A stretch of 64,000 bases of DNA from UBA11475 sp045655805 (GTDB taxonomy: Bacteria > Bacillota > Clostridia > Christensenellales > Borkfalkiaceae): contig JAZOPZ010000013.1 in NCBI GenBank assembly GCA_045655805.1, positions 310,001 to 374,000 on the forward strand. The letters are read 5' to 3'. Below the pieces are notes generated by a model, which did not search any database, was not told the DNA's origin, and saw only the letters and a program-made list of their open reading frames with translations. Positions 8,112 through 15,683 of this stretch are shown in pieces. A program made the position numbers and the translations under genes. Positions within the stretch are counted from its first letter, which is position 1. The number at the start of each line of letters is the position of its first letter.

Positions 8112-8819
8112 TTATTCACCGATTTTGGTAATAGTTAAATAAGCATCAGTTACTGATAAACTTTCACCAGTTGTATTATAGATATTTATTACTTCACCTG
8201 CAGTTGCGTTATAAAGTATAGTTTTACTTGCTTGTGCTATATTGCCAGCAGTTGAGTAGTCTGAAATTTCAGAGAAATCAATTTGAGTATCGTTAGCGAA
8301 GATTGCAACGCTTTTAATACCGTCAGTTTCAGAGCTTCCCGTAAAACCATAATTAATTAAATAGTAGCCATCTGTAAGGGTTACCCCTGTGCTGGCGAAA
8401 ATTTGTGTAGAATCAGGTGTTTGTGAAACCAACGTCAAAGGTAGTGCGGTATCAGTTGCGACTGTTAAAGGTTCAACGTTTGTAAAAATAGAATCGGTTA
8501 GTGACGGACCAGCGGGGCCAGTTGCTCCAGTTGGCCCGACAGGGCCTTGTGGACCAGTTGCGCCTATTGGACCTTGTGGACCCGTTAAACCGACAGGACC
8601 TTGTGGTCCTGTTGCACCTATTGGGCCTTGTGGACCTTGTGGACCTGTTAAGCCGATAGGACCCTGTGGGCCTTGTGGACCAGTTGCGCCTATTGGGCCT
8701 TGTGGACCAATAGGACCTTGAACTGTTGCCGTAATCACTCTAGGGTAGTTATAGGATTGCGATTGAATATTTCTATTGCATCTATTACAATTGTTAAAAC
8801 CTGTGCAAAAATTACACAT
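8112..8819 (-). CDS. Collagen-like Gly-X-Y repeat protein, BclA-like, probable spore or cell surface protein
   Basis: This 235-residue protein has three parts: a Cys/Asn-rich head (residues 1-34, with Cys 2, 5, 11 and 14), a collagen-like region of 24 unbroken Gly-X-Y triplets (35-106, mostly GPQ, GPI, GAT and GPV), and a C-terminal beta-rich domain (about 107-235) resembling the trimeric heads of BclA-type exosporium filaments. No signal peptide is seen, as in BclA, whose proteins are made in the mother cell. A strong AGGAGG Shine-Dalgarno sequence lies 7 nt before the ATG and a TATAAT-like box is at 8863-8868 (minus strand). The sporulation genes in this window support, but do not prove, a spore-surface role. 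Confidence 0.9.
   Translation of the reverse strand: MCNFCTGFNNCNRCNRNIQSQSYNYPRVITATVQGPIGPQGPIGATGPQGPQGPIGLTGPQGPQGPIGATGPQGPVGLTGPQGPIGATGPQGPVGPTGATGPAGPSLTDSIFTNVEPLTVATDTALPLTLVSQTPDSTQIFASTGVTLTDGYYLINYGFTGSSETDGIKSVAIFANDTQIDFSEISDYSTAGNIAQASKTILYNATAGEVINIYNTTGESLSVTDAYLTITKIGE
8502..8717 (-). repeat. Collagen-type triplet repeat region
   Basis: Twenty-four consecutive Gly-X-Y codon triplets encoded by 9-bp units that recur in 18- to 27-bp blocks (GPQ-GPI-GAT and similar). The region is markedly GC-richer than its surroundings because of Gly and Pro codons, and may vary in copy number between strains. Confidence 0.93.
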
Positions 8820-8936
8820 AAAAATTTTCCTCCTAATAGTATGTAAGCCCTAGTTTTATTATATTATACGAGAATGTTGATATAAAAGTTACAAAAATTA
8901 TAATCATTAGTAAAAATCAATCAATATTTAATTTAA

Positions 8937-8951
8937 TTATGTCTAACAAAA
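8937..8951 (+). promoter_or_regulatory. Copy of a shared intergenic motif (TTATGTCTAACAAAA)
   Basis: This site lies between the divergent collagen-like gene and the DUF2156 gene. It matches two other intergenic sites (39091 and 42896) over AATTATGTCTRACAWAA. It is the least symmetric copy. Possible operator; the regulator is unknown. Confidence 0.4.
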
Positions 8952-8992
8952 CTCGCTTGTGCTGAAATTTTTTCTAAATTTGCTAAAAATAT

Positions 8993-9021
8993 TTTACTTT
9001 AAAAATTAAATATAGTATAAT
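8993..9021 (+). promoter_or_regulatory. Sigma-A-type promoter of the DUF2156 gene
   Basis: TTTACT at 8993-8998, a 17-bp spacer and TATAAT at 9016-9021. Confidence 0.78.
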
Positions 9022-9048
9022 TTAGCAGGAAAAATTTAGGTGAGATTA

Positions 9049-9939
9049 ATGCTAGAATTCAAGAAGTTAGAACTTAATAATATTCCACTTGTTGCTGAAT
9101 ATTTTTCATTAAATCCGTCAATGATTAGTGGACGCAGTATAGGTGGATTGTTTATGTGGCGCGATCACTGTACTATAGAGTATTGCGAGATTAACAACGT
9201 TTTGTATTTAAAGGGCAAGTTTGGTTCTAAAATTGCTTTTTTTCCACCGTACGTTAAAAACGTAGATGATTTTTCATTGGCGTTATTAACTGTTAAAAAA
9301 TATTGCGATATAAACAAAATTGATTGTGTTTTTTGCAATGTTGATGAAGGCGAAATTGAAAATTATAAGTGTGCTTTTTCAAACATTGAAGTTTCTTTCA
9401 ATGAAACTTGGTCTGATTACGTGTATAACTCAACTGATTTAATGATTTTTTCAGGCAAAAAGTATCATGGACAAAGAAACTTTGTTAATAGGTTTAAAAA
9501 ATTGTATCCAAATTATAAATGCGTTGAGGTTACTTTAGCAAATTTAGATACTGTTAAAGAATTCGTTAACGAATATTATGAGATAAAAAGCAAAAATTCG
9601 GCAATGTTTTACGAGGAAAAGCAAAGTGTTTTTGAAGTTTTTGATAATTTTGAACTTTATAATCTTTTTGGTTTAGCGATAACTGTTGACGATAAAATTA
9701 TAGCAGTTTCGTTTGGAGAAAAAGCGGGGGAAACGATATTTATTCATATTGAAAAGGCTAATACTGGATATTCTGGCGCATATCAAATGATTGTAAGTGA
9801 GTTCGCTAAAAGGTATGCTTTAGGTGTTAAATACATTAACCGTGAAGACGATGCGGGGGACGAGGGGTTAAGGCAATCAAAAAAATCTTATCATCCCGTG
9901 TTTATGTTAAAAAAGTATAACGTAAAAATTATTAAATAA
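9049..9939 (+). CDS. DUF2156 protein (GNAT-fold, related to phosphatidylglycerol lysyltransferase C-terminal domain)
   Basis: This roughly 296-residue protein has the two tandem acetyltransferase-like halves of the DUF2156 family (opening LEFKKLELNNIPLVAEYF; later KKYHGQRNFVNRFKKLYPNYK; and YQMIVSEFAKRYALGVKYINREDD near the end). Family members resemble the aminoacyl-transferring domain of MprF, but the stand-alone forms have no settled function. I chose the ATG at 9049 because AGGTGAG (9038-9044) lies just before it; a GTG at 9040 is possible in the same frame. It has its own promoter and lies upstream of aspS, which also has its own promoter. Confidence 0.85.
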   Translation: MLEFKKLELNNIPLVAEYFSLNPSMISGRSIGGLFMWRDHCTIEYCEINNVLYLKGKFGSKIAFFPPYVKNVDDFSLALLTVKKYCDINKIDCVFCNVDEGEIENYKCAFSNIEVSFNETWSDYVYNSTDLMIFSGKKYHGQRNFVNRFKKLYPNYKCVEVTLANLDTVKEFVNEYYEIKSKNSAMFYEEKQSVFEVFDNFELYNLFGLAITVDDKIIAVSFGEKAGETIFIHIEKANTGYSGAYQMIVSEFAKRYALGVKYINREDDAGDEGLRQSKKSYHPVFMLKKYNVKIIK

Positions 9940-9942
9940 TAC

Positions 9943-9971
9943 TTGAAGAAAAAACTTCATTGTGATATAAT
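9943..9971 (+). promoter_or_regulatory. Sigma-A-type promoter of aspS
   Basis: TTGAAG at 9943-9948, a 17-bp spacer and TATAAT at 9966-9971. The start would fall near 9978, leaving a short leader before the TTGGAG Shine-Dalgarno sequence. Confidence 0.78.
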
Positions 9972-10002
9972 ATAGCAAGATTGCTATATGTTGGAGAAAT
10001 TT

Positions 10003-11742
10003 ATGAGTAAAATTGCTGAAAATCTTTATAGAGATATAGATTTAGGTTCATTAAGAATTTCGGACGTTGGTAAAAAAGTAACTTTAGCAGGCTGGGTAAA
10101 CGATATTAGAAAACTCGGTGGGCTTACTTTTGCTACGCTCCGTGATATGTATGGTATAACTCAAATCATTTTTAAAGAAAATGAAGAAGTTGATTTAAAT
10201 AGAGAAGACGTAGTGTCGGTATCGGGTACTGTTTTAGAAAGAGAAAGTAAAAACCCAAATATGCCTACGGGCGATATTGAGGTTTTGGTTGACGAAATTA
10301 AGATGCTCGGCAAGTGTACTCAAATTCTTCCGTTTGAAATTAAAAATAGTGATAAAGTTTCTGAAGAAATGCGTCTTAAGTATAGATATCTTAACTTAAG
10401 GGCTGATTATAACCAAAAAATGCTTAAACTTCGTAGTGATTTATTGTTGTTTGTTAGAAATTATATGAACGAAAATTACTTTACTGAAGTTCAAACACCT
10501 ATTTTAACGGCAAGTTCGCCTGAAGGAGCAAGAGACTTTTTGGTCCCTAGCAGACTTAACCCTGGTAAGTTTTATGCTCTTCCACAAGCGCCACAACAAT
10601 TTAAGCAACTTTTAATGGTTAGTGGTCTTGACAGATATTTCCAAATTGCCCCTTGCTTTAGAGATGAAGATGCAAGGGCAGATAGAAGTCCTACTGAATT
10701 TTATCAAATTGATTTGGAAATGGCATTTGCTACACAAGAAGACGTATTCAACGTAGTTGAAGGATTGTACGTTGCTATCTTTGAAAAGTTTGCTAATTTT
10801 AAACTTGCAAGACCGTTTAAGCGAATTAAATACGTTGATGCTATTAACGATTATTGTAGTGATAAACCCGATCTACGCAACCCACTTAAAGTAGTTGACG
10901 TTAGTAAGGTTTTTGAAGGAACGGAATTCGTTGTATTTGCAAACAAAACGGTTAAGGCAATTAAAGCAAAAACTAATGGCAAACCACGTAAATTCTACGA
11001 CAAACTGACGGATTTCTTAAAATCTAGAGAGGCAAAAGGTCTTGCATACTTCGTTGTTAACGATAATGATGAGTTAACTGGAGGTGTTTCTAAATTTATC
11101 ACAGAAGAACAAAAAGCGAAACTTAAAGAACTTTTGTGCTTTGAAAGTGGGGACAGCGTATTCTTTGTTGCTGACAACGCTGAAAACGCAGTTAAATTTA
11201 CTGGTATGCTCCGTACGGAACTTGGTAATGAACTTAATCTTATTGATGAAAATGATTATCAATTCTGTTGGATTGTTGACTTCCCGTTCTATGAAAAAGA
11301 TGACGATGGAAACGTGGCTTTCTCGCATAATCCGTTCAGTATGCCACAAACATCTATTGAAGAAATTAAGAAAAATCCGTTTGACGCTGTTGCTTATCAA
11401 TACGATTTAGTTATAAATGGTTATGAAAGTTTGTCGGGCGCTGTTAGAAACCATAATCAAGATATGATGGTTGAACTTTTCAAACTTGCGGGGTATGACA
11501 AATCGGTAGTTGAAAATAAATTCCCAGCACTTTATAATGCTTTCTCTTACGGCGCACCACCGCACGCAGGCGCAGGGGCAGGTTTTGATAGGCTGATGAT
11601 GCTTCTAACCCACAACGAATTTATTAGAGACGTTTATGCGTTCCCGATGAACAAAAATGCGCAAGACCCACTTTGCAACGCTCCTAATACCGTTGATGAA
11701 AAAGCGTTAAGAGACGTTCATATTAAAGTAATTGAGGACTAG
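10003..11742 (+). CDS. aspS: Aspartate-tRNA ligase
   Basis: This 579-residue class II synthetase charges tRNA-Asp with aspartate. An N-terminal OB-fold anticodon-binding domain (about 10-105) is followed by the catalytic core with motif 2 (FRDEDARADRSPTEFYQID) and motif 3 near the C-terminus (GAGAGFDRLMMLL). The bacterial-type GAD insertion lies between roughly residues 280 and 400. The length is normal for bacterial AspRS. I chose the ATG at 10003 because TTGGAG (9991-9996) precedes it; the earlier ATG at 9988 would place that Shine-Dalgarno sequence inside the gene. A terminator follows the stop. Confidence 0.97.
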   Translation: MSKIAENLYRDIDLGSLRISDVGKKVTLAGWVNDIRKLGGLTFATLRDMYGITQIIFKENEEVDLNREDVVSVSGTVLERESKNPNMPTGDIEVLVDEIKMLGKCTQILPFEIKNSDKVSEEMRLKYRYLNLRADYNQKMLKLRSDLLLFVRNYMNENYFTEVQTPILTASSPEGARDFLVPSRLNPGKFYALPQAPQQFKQLLMVSGLDRYFQIAPCFRDEDARADRSPTEFYQIDLEMAFATQEDVFNVVEGLYVAIFEKFANFKLARPFKRIKYVDAINDYCSDKPDLRNPLKVVDVSKVFEGTEFVVFANKTVKAIKAKTNGKPRKFYDKLTDFLKSREAKGLAYFVVNDNDELTGGVSKFITEEQKAKLKELLCFESGDSVFFVADNAENAVKFTGMLRTELGNELNLIDENDYQFCWIVDFPFYEKDDDGNVAFSHNPFSMPQTSIEEIKKNPFDAVAYQYDLVINGYESLSGAVRNHNQDMMVELFKLAGYDKSVVENKFPALYNAFSYGAPPHAGAGAGFDRLMMLLTHNEFIRDVYAFPMNKNAQDPLCNAPNTVDEKALRDVHIKVIED

Positions 11743-11745
11743 TTT

Positions 11746-11768
11746 AAGGCGGGGGAAACCCGTCTTTT
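11746..11768 (+). terminator. Terminator between aspS and ddh
   Basis: AAGGCGGG and CCCGTCTT (one G-U pair) around a GGAAA loop, followed by TT. It separates aspS from ddh, which then needs its own start or read-through. Confidence 0.72.
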
Positions 11769-11793
11769 ACCAATTTATTATTTGGAGAGATTT

Positions 11794-12780
11794 ATGAGTA
11801 TTCGCATAGGTATATACGGCTATGGCAACCTAGCAAAAGGTGTTGAATGCGCCGTAAAACAAAATAAAGATATGGATTTAGTGGCAGTTTTTACTCGTAG
11901 ACAACCTGAAACTGTTAAAATTTTAACAGATGGTGTACCTGTTATGCATGCTGATGACGCCATAAAAATGGTTGATAAAATTGACGTTATGATAATTTGT
12001 GGTGGTAGTGCAAAGGATTTACCTACGCAAACACCAATGCTTTCGCAATATTTTAACGTTGTTGATAGTTTTGATACGCACGCTAAAATTCCTGAACATT
12101 TTAGTAACGTTGACGCTATTGCTCAAAAGTATAATAAAGTTGCCGTGATTTCAGCAGGTTGGGATCCGGGCATGTTTTCAATTAACCGTTTGTATGCTGG
12201 CGCGATTTTAGTTGATGGTAGAGATTATACTTTTTGGGGTAAAGGTGTTAGTCAAGGGCACTCTGATGCGATTAGACGCGTTGACGGCGTAGAAAATGGT
12301 AAGCAATACACTATTCCCGTAGAAAGCGCTCTTGAAAAAGTTAGGTCGGGTAGTTGTCCAGAATTGACCACAAGAGAAAAACACGTGAGAGAGTGTTTTG
12401 TTGTGGCAAAGGATGGCGCCGATAAGACTAAAATTGAAGAAGAAATTAAGACTATGCCTAACTATTTTGCCGATTATGATACGACCGTTCACTTTATTTC
12501 GCAAGAAGAATTTGACAAAAATCATAAGGGGATTCCTCACGGTGGCTTTGTTATTCGTACTGGCAAAACGGGTATAAACGGTGAGAATAATCACATTATC
12601 GAATATAGTTTGAAACTTGACTCTAATCCTGAATTTACTTCGTCAGTTTTGGTTGCTTGCGCTAGAGCAGTCTACAAAATGAGTAAAGAAGGTAGTTGCG
12701 GTTGCAAAACGGTTTTTGATATTCCACCGTCTTATCTTTCCCAAAAGACTGCTGAAGAACTTCGTAAAGAATTATTATAA
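11794..12780 (+). CDS. ddh: meso-Diaminopimelate D-dehydrogenase
   Basis: This 328-residue NADP-dependent enzyme converts tetrahydrodipicolinate and ammonia directly to meso-diaminopimelate, the one-step route to lysine and peptidoglycan DAP. The Rossmann motif GYGNLAKGVE is at the N-terminus, and the family signatures WDPGMFSINR and GKGVSQGHSDAIRR are intact. I chose the ATG at 11794 because TTGGAG precedes it; an upstream TTG at 11782 overlaps that Shine-Dalgarno sequence. The gene stands alone between two terminators. The length matches the family. Confidence 0.97.
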   Translation: MSIRIGIYGYGNLAKGVECAVKQNKDMDLVAVFTRRQPETVKILTDGVPVMHADDAIKMVDKIDVMIICGGSAKDLPTQTPMLSQYFNVVDSFDTHAKIPEHFSNVDAIAQKYNKVAVISAGWDPGMFSINRLYAGAILVDGRDYTFWGKGVSQGHSDAIRRVDGVENGKQYTIPVESALEKVRSGSCPELTTREKHVRECFVVAKDGADKTKIEEEIKTMPNYFADYDTTVHFISQEEFDKNHKGIPHGGFVIRTGKTGINGENNHIIEYSLKLDSNPEFTSSVLVACARAVYKMSKEGSCGCKTVFDIPPSYLSQKTAEELRKELL

Positions 12781-12787
12781 AATAAAA

Positions 12788-12816
12788 AACGCTCAACATA
12801 ACAGTTGAGCGCTTTT
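12788..12816 (+). terminator. Terminator after ddh
   Basis: Perfect 8-bp arms CGCTCAAC and GTTGAGCG around a 6-nt loop, followed by CTTTTT. It lies between convergent ddh and the chromate-type transporter pair. Confidence 0.85.
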
Positions 12817-12824
12817 TGCTGTTT

Positions 12825-13397
12825 TTAGAAAACGATTATGCCAAGAATTGCTGAAATTACTATAAGTATAATCGGTGAAGGTGCTTTTTTAAGGAATTTT
12901 TTGTATAAAATCCTAGCGATAATAAGTCCAATTACCAAAGCAAGTGAAATAAAATCAATTTTAGGGGAAACTTTAAAGTCTCCAAAATTTACGTATACGC
13001 ATTGCAATATCATAAAAGCACCAGTTGATAGAATAAGTGCTAAAACTACTGGTTTGATGCCGTTTAGAAAAGCATTTACATAAGTGTTTGTGCTAAATTT
13101 TTTAAAAACGTTTGCTAATGCTAAAATTATTATAAAGGCAGGTAATACTGCTCCGAGTGTTGCTAAAACACTACCGAAAAAACCACCAGTAATACTGCCG
13201 ACGTAAGTTGCCATATTAACGGCTATAGGGCCTGGCGTTGATTCAGAAATTGCAATTATATTAGAAACTTCTTGCGCTGTCAACCAACCTTTATCAACTA
13301 CGAAAGCCCTAACTAAAGGTATCATACCGTAGCCACCACCAAACGCAACGGAACCTATTAGTAAAAAAGTTAAAAATAAATCGAGAAGTATAGGCAT
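12825..13397 (-). CDS. Chromate transporter family protein, half-size subunit
   Basis: This 190-residue membrane protein carries one CHR domain with the family motifs FGGGYGMIPLV near residue 20 and ESTPGPIAVNMATYVG near residue 52, and about six hydrophobic segments. Short CHR proteins work as pairs encoded side by side with opposite membrane orientation. The upstream partner (13397-13984) overlaps it by one base (TAATG), so the two are co-translated. Classical members export chromate in exchange for sulfate; in anaerobes without metal exposure the real substrate is often unknown. Confidence 0.92.
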   Translation of the reverse strand: MPILLDLFLTFLLIGSVAFGGGYGMIPLVRAFVVDKGWLTAQEVSNIIAISESTPGPIAVNMATYVGSITGGFFGSVLATLGAVLPAFIIILALANVFKKFSTNTYVNAFLNGIKPVVLALILSTGAFMILQCVYVNFGDFKVSPKIDFISLALVIGLIIARILYKKFLKKAPSPIILIVISAILGIIVF

Positions 13398-13984
13398 TAG
13401 TTTTTACCTCCTTCTGATGATTTGTCTTTTCTTTTTTGAGGTAAAAGCGTTAAAATACCAACTAAACCACCACCAGCAATTAAACAAATTGTAAGATATG
13501 TAAAGGTTATTATTTTAAGTTCACTTAAAAGCATTAGAATAGCGACGGCACTAAAAAGTATAAAATTAATTGGGTTCTTCTTGAATTTTTTAAGCAACTT
13601 GATACCTGCAAATAAAATTATAACTGACACTGCGCAAGAAATACCTTTAAATGCTTTTTGAACAATTTCATATTCTAAAAAGTTTTCAAAAAACAATGAA
13701 ATGACGAATATGATTATAAACGAAGGTATAACTACTGCAAGTGTTGCTATAACGGCACCTAAAAATCCGGCAATTTTTTTGCCTATAAAGGTTGCCATAT
13801 TTATAGCGATAGGGCCTGGAGTTGATTCGGCTATTGCGATAAGGTCTAAAAATTCATCTTCGGCAACGGCTTTTTGTTTTTCGACAAATTCGTGTTCTAC
13901 TAGTGAAATCATTGCGTAGCCACCACCAAAAGTGAACAAACCTATCTTGAAAAATGAAATAAAAAGGTTTAATAATTTTTTCAT
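13397..13984 (-). CDS. Chromate transporter family protein, half-size partner subunit
   Basis: This 195-residue membrane protein is the first gene of the pair. It has FGGGYAMISLV near residue 20 and ESTPGPIAINMATFIG near residue 53, matching its neighbour, and a Lys-rich C-terminal tail. The similarity between the two suggests an old gene duplication. The pair has its own minus-strand promoter at 13991-14019. The ATG follows a short leader without a strong Shine-Dalgarno sequence. The substrate is not determined. Confidence 0.92.
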   Translation of the reverse strand: MKKLLNLFISFFKIGLFTFGGGYAMISLVEHEFVEKQKAVAEDEFLDLIAIAESTPGPIAINMATFIGKKIAGFLGAVIATLAVVIPSFIIIFVISLFFENFLEYEIVQKAFKGISCAVSVIILFAGIKLLKKFKKNPINFILFSAVAILMLLSELKIITFTYLTICLIAGGGLVGILTLLPQKRKDKSSEGGKN

Positions 13985-13990
13985 GTTTAA

Positions 13991-14019
13991 AGTATATCAC
14001 GACTAAAAAATAAAGTAAA
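13991..14019 (-). promoter_or_regulatory. Sigma-A-type promoter of the chromate-type transporter pair
   Basis: Read on the minus strand, TTTACT (14019-14014), a 17-bp spacer and TATACT (13996-13991). Confidence 0.75.
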
Positions 14020-14080
14020 TTGAATAACTGTTAATAGTTAAATTATTTTTAAATATAAGCAATTTATTTTAAGTTACCTA

Positions 14081-14109
14081 TTGCAATATGAGTTTTTAAA
14101 TGTTATAAT
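14081..14109 (+). promoter_or_regulatory. Sigma-A-type promoter of the GDPD-lacZ cluster
   Basis: TTGCAA at 14081-14086, a 17-bp spacer and TATAAT at 14104-14109. A second TATAAT at 14150-14155 lacks a matching -35 element and lies too near the Shine-Dalgarno sequence. Confidence 0.75.
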
Positions 14110-14172
14110 TAAAAAAACGATGCTTAAAAAAATATTAGATAAAACCTATTATAATTTTATAGGAGAATTTAA

Positions 14173-15021
14173 ATGAGTGTCTTAAAAGAATGGATTGATG
14201 ACCGCAAAATTCTAGTTGCAGCACATCGTGGCGCGAATGGCGGGAATATTCCTTGCAACTCGCTAGAGGGGTACAAGATTGCCGTAAATCATGGTGCTGA
14301 TATTATAGAACTTGACGTTACGGTAAGTAAGGACAGGGAACTTTACTTGTTGCATCCTGGCATGGAGCGTGTGCATCTTGCTGAAAATATCGATTTGTCA
14401 AAAATGAATGGTTCTGAAATTGACGGAATTATGCTTGCTAACCAAGACCTTTGCAAAACGCAATATCCATTAAGAAAGTTTGACGAAGTTTTGGAAGAAT
14501 TAAAAGGTAAGGCTCTTATTAACGTTGATAAGTTTTGGAGCGATCCTGAAATGATTTCAAAAGTTATCAGAAGACACGGTATGGCTGATCAATGTATTGT
14601 TAAGAGTTTTTTCCCTGACAAAAAAACGATTGAACAACTCAAAGCATATGCTAGCGATATGCAATATATGGCGTTGATAAGAGAAAAAGAGCATATTATT
14701 CCTGATCTTTTTGATAAGGATATTAATTTTGTCGGTGTCGAAATTTTATTTGATTCGGATAAAAGGGAAGTTGCATCAGATGAATTCCTTGAAGATTTGC
14801 ATAAAAAGGGTCTTGTTACTTGGGGTAATTCAATTGTTTACAATTTTCATGATATAATAGGTGCTGATCATACCGATGATATTTCTCTGTTAGGGAATCC
14901 TGACTACGGTTGGGGGTTCTTTGCAAAGAAAGGCTTTGATATTCTTCAAACTGATTGGGTGATGCCCTGTGTAAACTATTTAAAAGAAAAAAAATATAAA
15001 AAGCAGGTGAAAATATGTTGA
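14173..15021 (+). CDS. Glycerophosphodiester phosphodiesterase family protein
   Basis: This 282-residue protein has the GDPD TIM-barrel pattern: AAHRGANGG with the catalytic His-Arg near residue 17, NSLEGYKIAVNHGADIIELDV for the metal-binding Glu and Asp, and a LLHPG segment in place of the usual HD motif. The family splits glycerophosphodiesters into glycerol-3-phosphate and an alcohol, but some clostridial members sit in sugar clusters and act on other phosphodiesters. There is no signal peptide, so it is cytoplasmic. An AGGAG Shine-Dalgarno sequence precedes the ATG. It overlaps the SGNH hydrolase gene by 7 nt and opens a four-gene catabolic cluster. Confidence 0.9.
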   Translation: MSVLKEWIDDRKILVAAHRGANGGNIPCNSLEGYKIAVNHGADIIELDVTVSKDRELYLLHPGMERVHLAENIDLSKMNGSEIDGIMLANQDLCKTQYPLRKFDEVLEELKGKALINVDKFWSDPEMISKVIRRHGMADQCIVKSFFPDKKTIEQLKAYASDMQYMALIREKEHIIPDLFDKDINFVGVEILFDSDKREVASDEFLEDLHKKGLVTWGNSIVYNFHDIIGADHTDDISLLGNPDYGWGFFAKKGFDILQTDWVMPCVNYLKEKKYKKQVKIC

Positions 15022-15668
15022 TAAATGATAGAGAAAAGATTGTTTTTGTAGGTGATTCTATAACTGACGCTGGTAGAAAACACCCTATTGGTTGTGGGCT
15101 TTGGGATGGTGTCGGAACAGGTTTCGTTAGAGCGATAGATACGCTTTTAAATGTTTTATATCCTGAAAAAATATTTAATATTGCAAATATGGGATGTAGT
15201 GGACATACTACGCGTGATTTAATTGCGAGATGGCAATCGGACGTTCTTGATTTAAAGCCAGACGTTGTATTTTGTATGATAGGCGTAAATGACGTGTGGC
15301 GTACTTTTGATGAACCACAAGTTTTAGACGAACATATTTGTGTTGAAGAATATGCTGAAAATCTTCAAAAACTCGTTGATATGTCAAAAGATATTAAGAA
15401 ATTTATCTTTATTACACCGTATTATATGGAGCCTAACAAAGAAGATTTTATGGCAAAAACAGTGCTTAAATTTGCAAGTGCTATGAAGGAAGTTGCCAGA
15501 AAGAACGGGTTACAATGCATCGACGTTCAACCTGATTTTGATGAATATTTAAAATTTAGGCATTCGTCTTATCTTATGTGGGATAGGGTTCATCCCGGTC
15601 CTGTTGGTTCAATGATAATCGCGAAACGAATTCTTAAAGAAATTGGTATAGACAAACAACTATTTTAA
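15015..15668 (+). CDS. SGNH/GDSL-family hydrolase
   Basis: This 217-residue protein shows all SGNH blocks: GDSITDAG (catalytic Ser, near residue 14), a Gly in NMGCSGHTTRD, GVNDVW (Asn), and DRVHPGPVG (the catalytic Asp and His) near residue 195. Such enzymes remove acetyl or other acyl groups from sugars or lipids. There is no signal peptide, so it acts inside the cell. Overlap with the GDPD gene and a place before a carbohydrate-type enzyme and LacZ suggest deacylation of an imported oligosaccharide; the substrate is inferred from context only. Confidence 0.92.
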   Translation: MLINDREKIVFVGDSITDAGRKHPIGCGLWDGVGTGFVRAIDTLLNVLYPEKIFNIANMGCSGHTTRDLIARWQSDVLDLKPDVVFCMIGVNDVWRTFDEPQVLDEHICVEEYAENLQKLVDMSKDIKKFIFITPYYMEPNKEDFMAKTVLKFASAMKEVARKNGLQCIDVQPDFDEYLKFRHSSYLMWDRVHPGPVGSMIIAKRILKEIGIDKQLF

Positions 15669-15683
15669 TATTTGGAGGAAGTT

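Noticed and set aside
8502..8717. Short repeated units resembling a CRISPR array
   Set aside because: The units are 9-bp codon triplets in frame with a Gly-X-Y protein, with no spacers and no cas genes.
8389..8721. Plus-strand ORF rich in Gly, Pro and Cys
   Set aside because: It is the antisense of the collagen-type repeat; its composition is forced by the Gly-X-Y codons and it has no Shine-Dalgarno sequence or promoter.
14150..14155. Second TATAAT as promoter of the GDPD gene
   Set aside because: It has no -35 box at the right distance and would start the RNA inside the Shine-Dalgarno sequence.
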